This document shows, one piece after another, positions 8,932-16,888 of a stretch of DNA of 64,000 nucleotides. The translations under genes were made by a program, and so were the position numbers. The notes beneath the pieces are model-generated. The model was not told the origin of the DNA. It saw only the letters and a program-made list of their open reading frames with translations, and did no database searches. This DNA is from Corallococcus soli (GTDB lineage: Bacteria > Myxococcota > Myxococcia > Myxococcales > Myxococcaceae). The first letter of the stretch is position 1. Each line of letters begins with the position of its first letter. The DNA is taken from assembly GCF_014930455.1 (NCBI RefSeq), contig NZ_JAAIYO010000002.1:806001-870000 (forward strand), written 5' to 3'.

Positions 8932-9783
8932 GTGGACGCAAGCGAACGCATCTTCAAGTACCACGGCCTGGGCAACGACTTCGTCGTCCTGGACCGCCGG
9001 CGGACGGGTGTGGACATCGACGCGGAGCAGTCCCGCTGGCTGTGCGACCGGCGCCGGGGCATTGGCGCGGACGGGGTGCTGGCCCTCCTCCCCTCCACCC
9101 GGGGGACGGCGCGCATGGTCGTCCACAACGCCGACGGCAGCATCGCGGAGATGTGCGGCAACGGCCTGCGCTGTGCGGTGAAGTATCTGGTGGATCACTC
9201 CGGCGACCACCCCGCGCTCCTCGACGTGGAGACGGGCGCGGGCGTGCTCACCTGCGAGCCCGGCTACGGGGATGGCGGCGTGGTGGGCGTGGACATCTCC
9301 ATGGGGCCGGCGCGGCTGGTGGCCGCGAACCTGCCTTCGGGGACGACGGGGCAGCCCTTCGTGGACGCCCCCGTGCCCGGGCACCCGGAGCTGCGCGGCA
9401 CCGCCGTGAACATGGGCAACCCGCACCTGGTGCTCCTGGATCAGCCCCTGGAGGCCAGCGAGCGCCTGGGGCCCGTCCTGGAGCGGCACCCGGCCTTCCC
9501 GGACCGCACCAATGTGGAGTTCGTGCGCGTGGAGGAGGACGGCCTCACCGTCGTCGTCTGGGAGCGGGGCTGCGGCCTCACCCAGGCGTGCGGCACGGGG
9601 GCGTGCGCCTCCGCGGTGGCGGCGGTGCTGGCCAGGCGCCTGCCGGGCAATGCCTGGCTGCGCGTCACCCTGCCCGGGGGCGACCTGCGCATCCGCGTTC
9701 CGGACGACCTGTCCGACATCCGCCTCCGCGGTCCTGTCGCCTTCGTCTTCGAAGGCGTTGTAGCCCTTCCAAGGGCCCGATAA
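8932..9783 (+). CDS. dapF: Diaminopimelate epimerase
   Basis: Converts LL- to meso-diaminopimelate for lysine and peptidoglycan synthesis. 283 residues, normal for the family. The N-terminus FKYHGLGNDFVVLD is the family signature. The two catalytic cysteines are in the half-sites IAEMCGNGLRCAVKY (about residue 75) and GLTQACGTGACASA (about residue 220), and NMGNPHLVL is the conserved substrate loop. I use the GTG at 8932, which puts the signature about ten residues in; there is no obvious ribosome-binding site. It starts 24 bases after the giant coiled-coil gene, so it may be read from the same transcript. Confidence 0.96.
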   Translation: MDASERIFKYHGLGNDFVVLDRRRTGVDIDAEQSRWLCDRRRGIGADGVLALLPSTRGTARMVVHNADGSIAEMCGNGLRCAVKYLVDHSGDHPALLDVETGAGVLTCEPGYGDGGVVGVDISMGPARLVAANLPSGTTGQPFVDAPVPGHPELRGTAVNMGNPHLVLLDQPLEASERLGPVLERHPAFPDRTNVEFVRVEEDGLTVVVWERGCGLTQACGTGACASAVAAVLARRLPGNAWLRVTLPGGDLRIRVPDDLSDIRLRGPVAFVFEGVVALPRAR

Positions 9784-9816
9784 CCTTCGCTTTTCCTCCC
9801 TTCTCCCCCGAGCGCC

Positions 9817-11667
9817 GTGGCTGGTCCCATCCTCGTCGTCGACGACGACCTGTTCTTCCGACAACTCGCCACGGACCTGCTGTCGCAGCGCGGGCACCGC
9901 GTGGTGGCCGTGGAGAACGCCACCCTCGCCCTGGAGGAGGTGGCCCGGGCCACGTTCGACCTGGTCCTCACCGACGTGGTGATGCCCGGCGTGGACGGCT
10001 TCGCGCTCACGGCCCGCCTGCGCGAAAGGGACCCGGAGCAGGAGGTCATCCTCGTCAGCCACCGCACCGACGTGCAGGGCTCGGAGGTCGCGCTGCGCCT
10101 GGGCGTGGCGGACTGCCTCACCAAGCCGATTGAGGAGGCGGACCTGCTGCTCGCGGTGGACCGGGCCATGGAGCGCGCCCAGCTTCGGCATGAGCGTTCG
10201 CGGCTCCAGGACGAGAATCTGGAGTTCGCCCGCTTCCACAACCTCCAGCAGCGGTGCCTGGAGCTGCTGTCCCATCCGGACCTGGAGTGGCTCCAGGAGC
10301 GTGTCATCGCGGACCTGGGTTCGGTGTGCGACGCGCAGAGCGCCGCGCTGTGGGTGGTGGACGACCGGGGAGACCTGGGGCTGCGCTCGTACCGGGGGCT
10401 GCTCGACAAGCAGTTCCTGCCGGAGAAGATGAGCCCGGAGGGGCCGCTGTCCCTGCGGCTGCGGGAAGCGCTGCCGTGGCTCGCGCGCGACGAGCGCTCC
10501 ACGGTGCTCTACGTGCCGCTCGTCGCCGCGGGCGAGGTGATGGGCCTGGCGCAGCTGTCGGATCCGCTCACCGGCGACTTCCGCGCGGAGCACACGCGCG
10601 ACGCGAAGGTGCTGGCGGACTTCGCGGCGGTGGGCGTGAAGAACGGCCGCAAGCTGCTCGCGCTCCAGCGCCTGGGCCTGCGCGACCGCGACACCGCCGC
10701 GTACAACCTGAGCTACTTCACCGACTACGCGTCCAAGGAGATCTACAAGGCGCGGCGGTACGGGCGCACGTTCTCGCTGCTCACCTTCAGCATCGACAAC
10801 CTGCCGCTGGTGCGCGTGCGGCTGGGGGCCTCCGAGGCGAAGAAGGCGGTGCGCGGCATCATCAAGGCGCTCAGCAAGATCATCCGCGACTCGGACGTCA
10901 TCGCGAAGGCGAGCGACCAGGAGTTCTACCTCCTGCTGCCGGAGACGGACTTCTTCGGCGCGATGATGTTCGTGCGCCGCGCCGTGGCGGCGGTGCGCGA
11001 CGAGCCGGAGGTGCAGGACGTGGAGCAGCGCCTGCCCCTGGCGCTGGTGGGCGGGGCGAGCACCTTCCCCAAGGACGGCGAGGACTTCGACGAGCTGGTG
11101 CACCGCTGCCGCCGCCGCATGGACGAGCGCCGCGCGTCGCTCCAGCGCCGGCTGATGCTGGACGGGCTGCCGTTCTGGGACGAGGTGGACCTGCTGCTGG
11201 GCACGCCCAACAGCCCCCGCCTGCCCACGGACGACCGGGCCGAACCCAGCCGCCGGGGCAAGGTGGCGGACGTGCTCTTCGACGAACTCCAGGTGGAGAT
11301 CGCCCGCGAGCTAGTGCGCGACCCGGGCTCACGAGGGCTGCTCTACGTGGGCGGCCCGGAGATCCGCGCGGACCTGCCGCTGGCGATTGGCCTGGAGCAG
11401 GCGCCGCCGGATTTGTCCTCGCGCATCTACCTGCTGGGCCGGCGCGTGGACCTGGAGTCGCACCCGGCGCTCACGCCGGTGTTCCTGGAGGGGGACGAGC
11501 GGGTGGCGCGCCACGAGTTCATCCTCTGGTTGTCGGAGAGTGCGTCGTACGCGCTCATCCAGCGGCGCGGGCGTGGCGCGACGTGGGGGTTCCACACCTC
11601 GGACACCGCGGTGGTGGACGGGCTCATCTCCAAGCTGCAGGCCGAATACGACCTGCAGCCCTACTGA
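9817..11667 (+). CDS. Response regulator with GAF-like region and degenerate GGDEF domain
   Basis: 616 residues from GTG 9817. Residues 1-125 are a receiver: acidic pocket VVDDD, phospho-acceptor Asp in LVLTDVVMPGVDG, conserved Lys in LTKPIEE. Residues about 150-290 resemble a GAF domain (CDAQSAALWVVDD, LYVPLVAAGEVMGL). Residues about 300-460 have the fold signature of a GGDEF domain, but the GGDEF loop reads SDQEF (residues 366-370), so cyclic-di-GMP synthesis is improbable; a binding or structural role is more likely. The last 150 residues match nothing I know. A receiver-DUF4388 gene follows after 18 bases, so the two probably form one regulatory operon. Confidence 0.85.
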   Translation: MAGPILVVDDDLFFRQLATDLLSQRGHRVVAVENATLALEEVARATFDLVLTDVVMPGVDGFALTARLRERDPEQEVILVSHRTDVQGSEVALRLGVADCLTKPIEEADLLLAVDRAMERAQLRHERSRLQDENLEFARFHNLQQRCLELLSHPDLEWLQERVIADLGSVCDAQSAALWVVDDRGDLGLRSYRGLLDKQFLPEKMSPEGPLSLRLREALPWLARDERSTVLYVPLVAAGEVMGLAQLSDPLTGDFRAEHTRDAKVLADFAAVGVKNGRKLLALQRLGLRDRDTAAYNLSYFTDYASKEIYKARRYGRTFSLLTFSIDNLPLVRVRLGASEAKKAVRGIIKALSKIIRDSDVIAKASDQEFYLLLPETDFFGAMMFVRRAVAAVRDEPEVQDVEQRLPLALVGGASTFPKDGEDFDELVHRCRRRMDERRASLQRRLMLDGLPFWDEVDLLLGTPNSPRLPTDDRAEPSRRGKVADVLFDELQVEIARELVRDPGSRGLLYVGGPEIRADLPLAIGLEQAPPDLSSRIYLLGRRVDLESHPALTPVFLEGDERVARHEFILWLSESASYALIQRRGRGATWGFHTSDTAVVDGLISKLQAEYDLQPY

Positions 11668-11685
11668 GAAAGCGGAGCCCTGACC

Positions 11686-13185
11686 GTGGCCCAGGTTCGG
11701 AAGATCCTCATCGCAGACCCCGACCTCGACTCCGTGCGCGCGCTGTCGCGGGCGCTGCGGACCAAGGGCTATCAGGTGCACTACGCGCCGGATGGTTCGC
11801 GGGCGCTGGAGGTCGCGGTGCTCCGGCACCCGGACCTGACGCTCTTCGACGAGGCGTGCCGGCTGCTGGACGCGCGCACGTTCGTGCAGATCCTCCGCAC
11901 CAACCCGCGCACCGAAGACATCCCGGTGGTCCTCACCACGTCCAGCATGGACACGGACCGGGCGCGGGGCCCGCGCGACGGCATGCTGCGCAAGCCCTTC
12001 AACCTGGACGAGGTGCTCAGCCGCATCGAGCACATCTTCCGGCGCAACGAAGCGGCCAAGGACCTCAAGAGCGAGCAGCAGGAAATCGAAGGTTCGCTCA
12101 GCCAGCTCAGCATCCCGGACCTCATGCAGATATTGGGCATGAACAAGCGCAACGGCCGGCTGTCGCTGGAGCGCGGTTCGGAGCGCGGGGAGATCACCGT
12201 CTCCGACGGGCGCACGGTGAACGCGCGGCTGGGGAGGGTGGAGGGGGAGAAGGCGCTGTTCCGGCTGCTGTCGTGGACGGAGGGCAACTTCACGTTCACG
12301 CCCGGCACCAACGCGGCCCGGCCGCGCATCAACCGAGCGATGGACGACGCGCTGCTGGAGGGCATGCGGCAGTCGGACGAGGTGAACCGGCTGCTGCCGA
12401 ACCTGCCGCCGCGCCACACGCGGCTGATGCTGGCGCCGGAGGTGGACCTGTCCGAAGCGCAGCATCCGGTGACGGCGCAGGTGATGGAGCTGCTGCGCCA
12501 GCCGCGCGCCCTGGGCGAGGTCCTGGACCTGGCGCCCGCCACGGACATGGAGGTGCTGGGCGTGCTGTCCACGCTGCTCCAGAAGGGCGTGGCGCGGCCG
12601 ACGGAGAGCGAAGGCCAGAACCTGGGCGCGGGCGACCTCATCGGCGCGGCGGAGGTGCACGCGCTGCGAGGCCGCCTGTTGCGCACGCGGGCCCCCGCGC
12701 GGGTGGCCACGGCGAAGGTATTCGTGTGCGGCAGCGGTTCGTCCGCGGCGCGGCGCATCCTGGCGCGGGTGCCGGGGCTGGAGGCGCTGTCGGCGGATCC
12801 CACCGCGGTGAAGAGCGGCTTCGGGACGCTGGGCCGGCTGGAGCTCAGTGACGTGCTGAACGTGGACTTCTGCGTGCTGCCGCCCGCCGAGGCCGCGCGT
12901 CCGCTGTGGCGCCCGTTCAGCGCGGGCGCCATCGGCGCGCTGTTGATGGACAACTCCGAGCCGGCGGTGAAGCTGGCGCACTACCTGGCGTGGGAGGTCC
13001 GCATCCCCATCGTGGTGGTGGGCACGGAGGTGCCCTCGCCGCTGCTGGGTGCACCGGCTGGAGCGATTGCCCCGGGCGAGGACCTCACGCAGGCGCTGCG
13101 CGCCATGCTCATCCAGGCGCTCAACCCCGCGCCCACGCTGCCCGGCGTGTCCCAGGTGCAGCGCGCAGCCGTCGTACCTCCCTGA
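11686..13185 (+). CDS. Receiver - DUF4388 (PATAN-type) regulator with nucleotide-binding-like C-terminal domain
   Basis: 499 residues from GTG 11686, with GCGGAG upstream. Residues 1-120 are a receiver: VRKILIADPD, Asp in LTLFDEAC, Thr/Ser in VLTTSS, Lys in LRKPF. The usual MPxxDG after the phospho-Asp is replaced by ACRLLDAR, so signalling may be atypical. Residues about 135-230 match DUF4388 (GSLSQLSIPDLMQILGMNKR, RNGRLSLERG, VNARLGRVEGEKALFRLLSW). Residues about 340-480 begin with AKVFVCGSGSSAARRIL, a P-loop-like turn without the Lys, and continue with FCVLPPAEAA and IPIVVVGTEV, suggesting a degenerate Ras-like fold. It likely works with the preceding receiver-GAF-GGDEF protein. There is no DNA-binding domain. 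Confidence 0.8.
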   Translation: MAQVRKILIADPDLDSVRALSRALRTKGYQVHYAPDGSRALEVAVLRHPDLTLFDEACRLLDARTFVQILRTNPRTEDIPVVLTTSSMDTDRARGPRDGMLRKPFNLDEVLSRIEHIFRRNEAAKDLKSEQQEIEGSLSQLSIPDLMQILGMNKRNGRLSLERGSERGEITVSDGRTVNARLGRVEGEKALFRLLSWTEGNFTFTPGTNAARPRINRAMDDALLEGMRQSDEVNRLLPNLPPRHTRLMLAPEVDLSEAQHPVTAQVMELLRQPRALGEVLDLAPATDMEVLGVLSTLLQKGVARPTESEGQNLGAGDLIGAAEVHALRGRLLRTRAPARVATAKVFVCGSGSSAARRILARVPGLEALSADPTAVKSGFGTLGRLELSDVLNVDFCVLPPAEAARPLWRPFSAGAIGALLMDNSEPAVKLAHYLAWEVRIPIVVVGTEVPSPLLGAPAGAIAPGEDLTQALRAMLIQALNPAPTLPGVSQVQRAAVVPP

Positions 13186-13206
13186 CGCGGAGGCGCGCGG
13201 CCATGA

Positions 13207-13229
13207 CCCGCTCCGTGCTCAGGAGCGGG
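13207..13229 (-). terminator. Hairpin at the convergent gene ends
   Basis: CCCGCTCC (13207-13214) pairs with GGAGCGGG (13222-13229) around a 7-base loop. It includes the P450 stop codon and lies just beyond the receiver-DUF4388 stop. No T-run follows, so it may be a stability element rather than a classic terminator. Confidence 0.45.
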
Positions 13230-14607
13230 CCACGGGGCTCCGGCGCTCCAGGTGCATGGGCAGCCCTCCGAAGGGCCGCAGCGACAGGTGCGACTCCGGC
13301 TGCAACATGAAGCCGGGCGCCTCCCGCAGGCGGTAGCGCTGCGCGACCGTGGCCAGCACGAGCTGGGACTCCATCATCGCGAAGCTGTTGCCGATGCACT
13401 GGCGCGGCCCGCCGCTGAACGGGAACCACGCGAAGCGGTGCCGCTTCGCGGCGGCCTCCGGGGCGAAGCGCTCCGGGCGGAAGACGTCCGGCTGCTCCCA
13501 GAAGTCAGGATGGCGGTGCGTCACGTAGGGGCTCACGTCCACCGCGCTGCCCTTCGGAATCTTGAAGCCGCAGATGACGTCGTCCTCCATCACCGTGCGG
13601 CTGAAGATGACCGCCGCCGGATACAGCCGCATCGCCTCCTCCACCACCTGCCGCGTGTAGCCGAGCTTCGGCACGTCCTCCACCGTGGGCGTACGGCCCG
13701 CGAGGACGGCATCCACCTCCGCGTGCAGTCGGGCCTCCACCTCCGGATGGGTCGCCAGCAATCCAAAGACCCAGCTCAGCGACGTGGCCGTCGTCTCGTG
13801 GCCGGCGAGGAGCATCGTCATCACCTCGTCCCCCAGCTGCGCGTCCGTCATGCCCGTGCCCGTGTCCTCGTCGCGCGCGGCCATCAACATGGAGAGCAGG
13901 TCGCCGGTGTCCTCCGGGCGCTGTCTGCGCGCGGCGATGATGCCCTGCACCGTCTGCTTCAGCGTGGCGCGCGCCGCGCGGAAGGCCCGGTCGTCCCGCG
14001 TGGGCAGCACGGGCGGCAGCATGCGGAAGGACCGGAAGCGCTCGGCGATCTGCCGGCTGAGCTCGCTGAAGGCCGCGCCCACCCGCGCGGTCTGGTCCTC
14101 CACGGACGTGCCGAAGAGCGCCTCCCCGACGATGCCCAGCGACAGCCGCATCATCTCCTCCGTGACGCCCACGGGCGTGCCCTGCGCGGCGGAGGCGTCC
14201 CAGCGCTGGAGCATCGCCTCCGTGGAGTGGATCATCTGCGTTGCCATGCCGGCGATGCGCTGTCGGTGGAACGCGGGCTGCGCCAGCCGCCGCTGCCGGA
14301 GCCAGAAGTCCCCCGTGCTGGTCAGGAGTCCGTTGCCGGTGATCCAGCTCCCCATGCGATAGGAGAGGTGGTCCTTCGTGTAGTTCTTCACGTGGTCCTG
14401 CAGCACGTGACGCACCCCGTCCGGGTGGGCGATGAGGTGCGACCTGATGGGGCCCAGGCGGTAGCGGACCACGTCCCCGTACTCACGATGGATGCTCGAC
14501 AGGAAGCCCAGGATGTCGCGGCGCACCTGGGGCAGCACGCCCATCAACAGGTGGCCCGGGGGGCCGGTGGGAATGCGGGCAACGGGGGCGGCGGCGGTGG
14601 TCGTCAT
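13219..14607 (-). CDS. Cytochrome P450
   Basis: Haem monooxygenase, 462 residues. The ATG at 14607 is preceded by AGGAGG; the open frame extends further but the coding start is clear. The oxygen-binding I-helix motif is AGHETTA (about residue 265), the ExxR motif is EEAMR, and the haem-ligand region is FPFSGGPRQCIG with Cys near residue 405. The N-terminus has no membrane anchor, so it is a soluble bacterial enzyme. Overall it resembles the CYP102/CYP4-like bacterial group (ERFAPEAAAKRHRFAWFPF) that acts on fatty acids or other hydrophobic substrates; the substrate cannot be told. It is divergent from an AraC-type regulator, which probably controls it. No ferredoxin or reductase gene is adjacent; the fdx at 41.5 kb belongs to the ISC operon. 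Confidence 0.95.
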   Translation of the reverse strand: MTTTAAAPVARIPTGPPGHLLMGVLPQVRRDILGFLSSIHREYGDVVRYRLGPIRSHLIAHPDGVRHVLQDHVKNYTKDHLSYRMGSWITGNGLLTSTGDFWLRQRRLAQPAFHRQRIAGMATQMIHSTEAMLQRWDASAAQGTPVGVTEEMMRLSLGIVGEALFGTSVEDQTARVGAAFSELSRQIAERFRSFRMLPPVLPTRDDRAFRAARATLKQTVQGIIAARRQRPEDTGDLLSMLMAARDEDTGTGMTDAQLGDEVMTMLLAGHETTATSLSWVFGLLATHPEVEARLHAEVDAVLAGRTPTVEDVPKLGYTRQVVEEAMRLYPAAVIFSRTVMEDDVICGFKIPKGSAVDVSPYVTHRHPDFWEQPDVFRPERFAPEAAAKRHRFAWFPFSGGPRQCIGNSFAMMESQLVLATVAQRYRLREAPGFMLQPESHLSLRPFGGLPMHLERRSPVARS

Positions 14608-14676
14608 CGGGTGACTCCTCCTGCTGGACTTGGGGGGAGGTATCGCGCGCCACCCCGTCCGCGCGCATGGTCCCTG

Positions 14677-14730
14677 GGCGCCAACGCGTTGTCCCCTGGC
14701 GCCACCGCGCATTGCGAGCCCCGGGGCGCC
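14677..14730 (+). promoter_or_regulatory. Candidate AraC-type operator between P450 and its regulator
   Basis: GGCGCC occurs at 14677-14682, 14698-14703 and 14725-14730. The first two lie in a 21-bp direct repeat (CCCTGGGCGCC and CCCCTGGCGCC, followed by AACGCG and ACCGCG), the two-helical-turn spacing expected for tandem AraC-family half-sites. It sits 18 bases or more upstream of the araC-like start and 70 bases from the P450 start. Confidence 0.45.
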
Positions 14731-14749
14731 TGGGCCATGCTGGCGACCG

Positions 14750-15787
14750 ATGCGTCCCCAGACGCTCCTGTCCTCCCTGTTCCGGCCGCTGTTCCATGTC
14801 GGTGAGACACTGGGGATCCCGCGCGCGCTCATGGTCGAAACCGTGGGTGAAGAGGAGTCGCGGCTCGCGCGGCCGGACGTGCGGGTGCCCTACGCGGCGC
14901 TGCAGCGCCTGTGGACCCTGCTCGTGCAGGTGGGCGGCAAGGAGCCCCTGGCCGTGCGGTTGGCACAGGCGGTGGAGCCCACGCACGTGGGGCTCGTCGG
15001 CTACGTGCTCGTCAACAGCCCGGACCTGGGCACGTCCCTGGAGCGCTACTGCCGCATCAACGCGCTGCTCGACCCGCGCACGCGCTGGCGCGTCCTCCAA
15101 CTGGAGCACGCCATGCGCGTGGAGCTGCACCTGGACCCACTGGATGACTGGGCCCCGCGCCTCCAGCACCCGCCAGAGGGGCTGCTGGTGACGCTGGTGT
15201 CCAGCGCCCGGCTGCTCAGCGGCGAGGACTGGAGCCCCACGCGCATCTGCTTCGCGCACCCGCGCCACGCGGCCTCCGCCGCCGTGGAGGACTTCCTGGG
15301 CATCACCGCGGAGTACGACGCGAGCTGCTACCTGGTGGAGGGAAACGCGGCCGCCGCCCGGCTCCCCATCCGTCACGCGGACATCGAACTGGGCAACCTG
15401 CTCCACGCGCGCGCCGAGGCCGCGCTGGCGCAGTGGCGCAGCGAGGAGGTCCGCTCCTGGCGCGAACAGGTGCAGGAGGTGCTCGCGGCCCAGCCCCGCA
15501 CGGGGGACCTGGTGCCCGCGGATGTCGCGTCGCGGCTCGCGGTGAGTGAGCGCACGCTCCAGCGCCGCCTGCGGGAGGAGGGCGTCACGTTCGCGGGCCT
15601 GGAGGACGCCGTGCGCCGCGACCGCGCCTTCCAATTCCTCCGCGACGGGCTGCTGCCCCACTTTGAAATCGCCTTCCTCCTGGGCTTCAGCGACCCCAGC
15701 GCCTTCGCCCGCGCGTTCCGCCGCTGGAGCGGCACGACGCCGGGACACTGGCAGCAGGAGCAGGGCGCGAAGGACGGCTCCGCCTGA
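14750..15787 (+). CDS. AraC-family transcriptional regulator (OruR/PchR-like N-terminal domain)
   Basis: 345 residues from ATG 14750. The N-terminal 200 residues match the Arabinose-binding-2 type domain found in OruR, ArgR-like and VirF-like regulators (TLGIPRALM, then PTHVGLVGYVLVNSPDLGTSLERY). The C-terminal 100 residues are the double helix-turn-helix AraC domain: DVASRLAVSERTLQRRLREEG as the first HTH and IAFLLGFSDPSAFARAFRRW as the second, with the family end signature GTTPGHW. It is divergent from the P450 with a 142-bp gap that contains a 21-bp-spaced repeat, so it most likely regulates the P450 and itself in response to a small ligand. An upstream TTG (14630) would add 40 unlikely residues. 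Confidence 0.9.
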   Translation: MRPQTLLSSLFRPLFHVGETLGIPRALMVETVGEEESRLARPDVRVPYAALQRLWTLLVQVGGKEPLAVRLAQAVEPTHVGLVGYVLVNSPDLGTSLERYCRINALLDPRTRWRVLQLEHAMRVELHLDPLDDWAPRLQHPPEGLLVTLVSSARLLSGEDWSPTRICFAHPRHAASAAVEDFLGITAEYDASCYLVEGNAAAARLPIRHADIELGNLLHARAEAALAQWRSEEVRSWREQVQEVLAAQPRTGDLVPADVASRLAVSERTLQRRLREEGVTFAGLEDAVRRDRAFQFLRDGLLPHFEIAFLLGFSDPSAFARAFRRWSGTTPGHWQQEQGAKDGSA

Positions 15788-15884
15788 GAGGGGCTCGGGC
15801 GGACGCGCGGTGGAATCCGCGCCGTGCCCGGAATGTTTTTCCCTCGGGTGCGGCACCCGTCGCGCCCAGGAGAGGGGAGCACGG

Positions 15885-16484
15885 ATGGTCAGGACGCTGC
15901 GGGACGCGGAAGAGCTGGTGCGCACGCGCCACGTCATCACGGAGGTGCCCACCCACGGGCCCACGTCCCTCGTGGAGCAGGTGATGGGCGGACGCCCCGC
16001 CGGAAGCTGGCGTGAACATGCGAAGGGGCGGCTCGCGTACCGGCTGGGGCGCCAATTGCGCGCGTCGCCGGACGTGCTCGCGGTGCGGCTGGTGGAGGGC
16101 AAGGTGGCCTTCGTGGACCCCACGCTGTGGGCGTCCGTCTACCGCGTCGCGATGGAGCCCGCGCGCCGCCGGCCCTCGCTCCAGGGCCTGTCCCTGGAGG
16201 CCCGTTCGCTGCTCTCCACCGTGGAGCGCGACAAGCGCGTGCGGCTGGACAAGGAGGGGCCGTGGACCAAGGCGCGCGAAGCGCTGGAGGAGCGCCTGCT
16301 GGTCCACTTCTCCGAAGCGCAGGAGGAGGACGGCCACCACGTCGCGGTGCTGCGCTCGTGGCGGGACTGGGCCTCCCCGGCGCTGAAGGCGGACGCGGCC
16401 CGGCTGTCCTACGAGGACGCGCAGGCGCGGCTGCGCGCGGCGTGTGACGGGGCGCCCACGGGCCTGGGGCCCTGGGTGTTCTGA
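15885..16484 (+). CDS. Conserved-looking hypothetical protein, 199 residues
   Basis: ATG 15885 is preceded by AGGAGAGGGGAG, a strong ribosome-binding site. There is no signal peptide or membrane segment. The protein is rich in Arg, Leu, Glu and Ala with predicted helical stretches (SLEARSLLSTVERDKRVRL, TKAREALEERLLVHFSEAQ). It contains DVLAVRLVEGKVAFVDPTLW and ends GLGPWVF. I recognise no domain. It lies about 100 bases after the AraC-type regulator on the same strand and converges with the next small gene. Codon usage is typical of the surroundings, so it is a resident gene rather than a shadow of another frame. Confidence 0.7.
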   Translation: MVRTLRDAEELVRTRHVITEVPTHGPTSLVEQVMGGRPAGSWREHAKGRLAYRLGRQLRASPDVLAVRLVEGKVAFVDPTLWASVYRVAMEPARRRPSLQGLSLEARSLLSTVERDKRVRLDKEGPWTKAREALEERLLVHFSEAQEEDGHHVAVLRSWRDWASPALKADAARLSYEDAQARLRAACDGAPTGLGPWVF

Positions 16485-16503
16485 GGCCCGGACAGCCGCC
16501 GGC

Positions 16504-16848
16504 TCAGGCGGCTTCCTCGCGCACTTCCAGGGCGTCCCGGATGCCCGGAAGCCGGGCGAGCAGCTCGTACTCCGCGGGCTGGAGCATGGACACGCGGCGG
16601 CCCGCCACGCGCTCCATCCAGATTTCGATGCGGTGCTCTCCGGCCGCGTTGACGTGGCGGAAGATGCGCGCCCGGCGCCCCTCCTGCTGACAGGCGAGGA
16701 TGTCCTGCTGGAGGCTGCGCAGCCGGCGGAACACCTTCAGCGCCGTCCGCCCCTCGGGGGTGTCGAACGTGTGGAAGTGCCGGTTGCGCGACAGCGGGCG
16801 GCCGGGGTCATGAAGCCTCTCGACGAGGCGGCGCACGAAGGGGTCCAT
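16504..16848 (-). CDS. Small hypothetical protein, 114 residues
   Basis: ATG 16848. A compact soluble protein with a basic N-terminal half (MDPFVRRLVERLHDP, SRNRHFHTFDTPEGRTALKVFRRLRSLQQDI) and a C-terminal helix ending LEVREEAA. There are no transmembrane segments and no recognised motif. It converges with the 199-residue gene and is divergent, across about 40 bases, from the TPR lipoprotein gene. It is supported by a complete frame with strong third-position GC and by the absence of any better frame. Confidence 0.65.
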   Translation of the reverse strand: MDPFVRRLVERLHDPGRPLSRNRHFHTFDTPEGRTALKVFRRLRSLQQDILACQQEGRRARIFRHVNAAGEHRIEIWMERVAGRRVSMLQPAEYELLARLPGIRDALEVREEAA

Positions 16849-16888
16849 CGACGGAGGAGGATAACATCCGCTACCCTGTCGCTCAGTG

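Noticed and set aside
7006..11103. 1,365-codon minus-strand frame
   Set aside because: It runs antisense through the coiled coil, dapF and the receiver-GGDEF gene, all of which have recognised domains; the frame itself has none.
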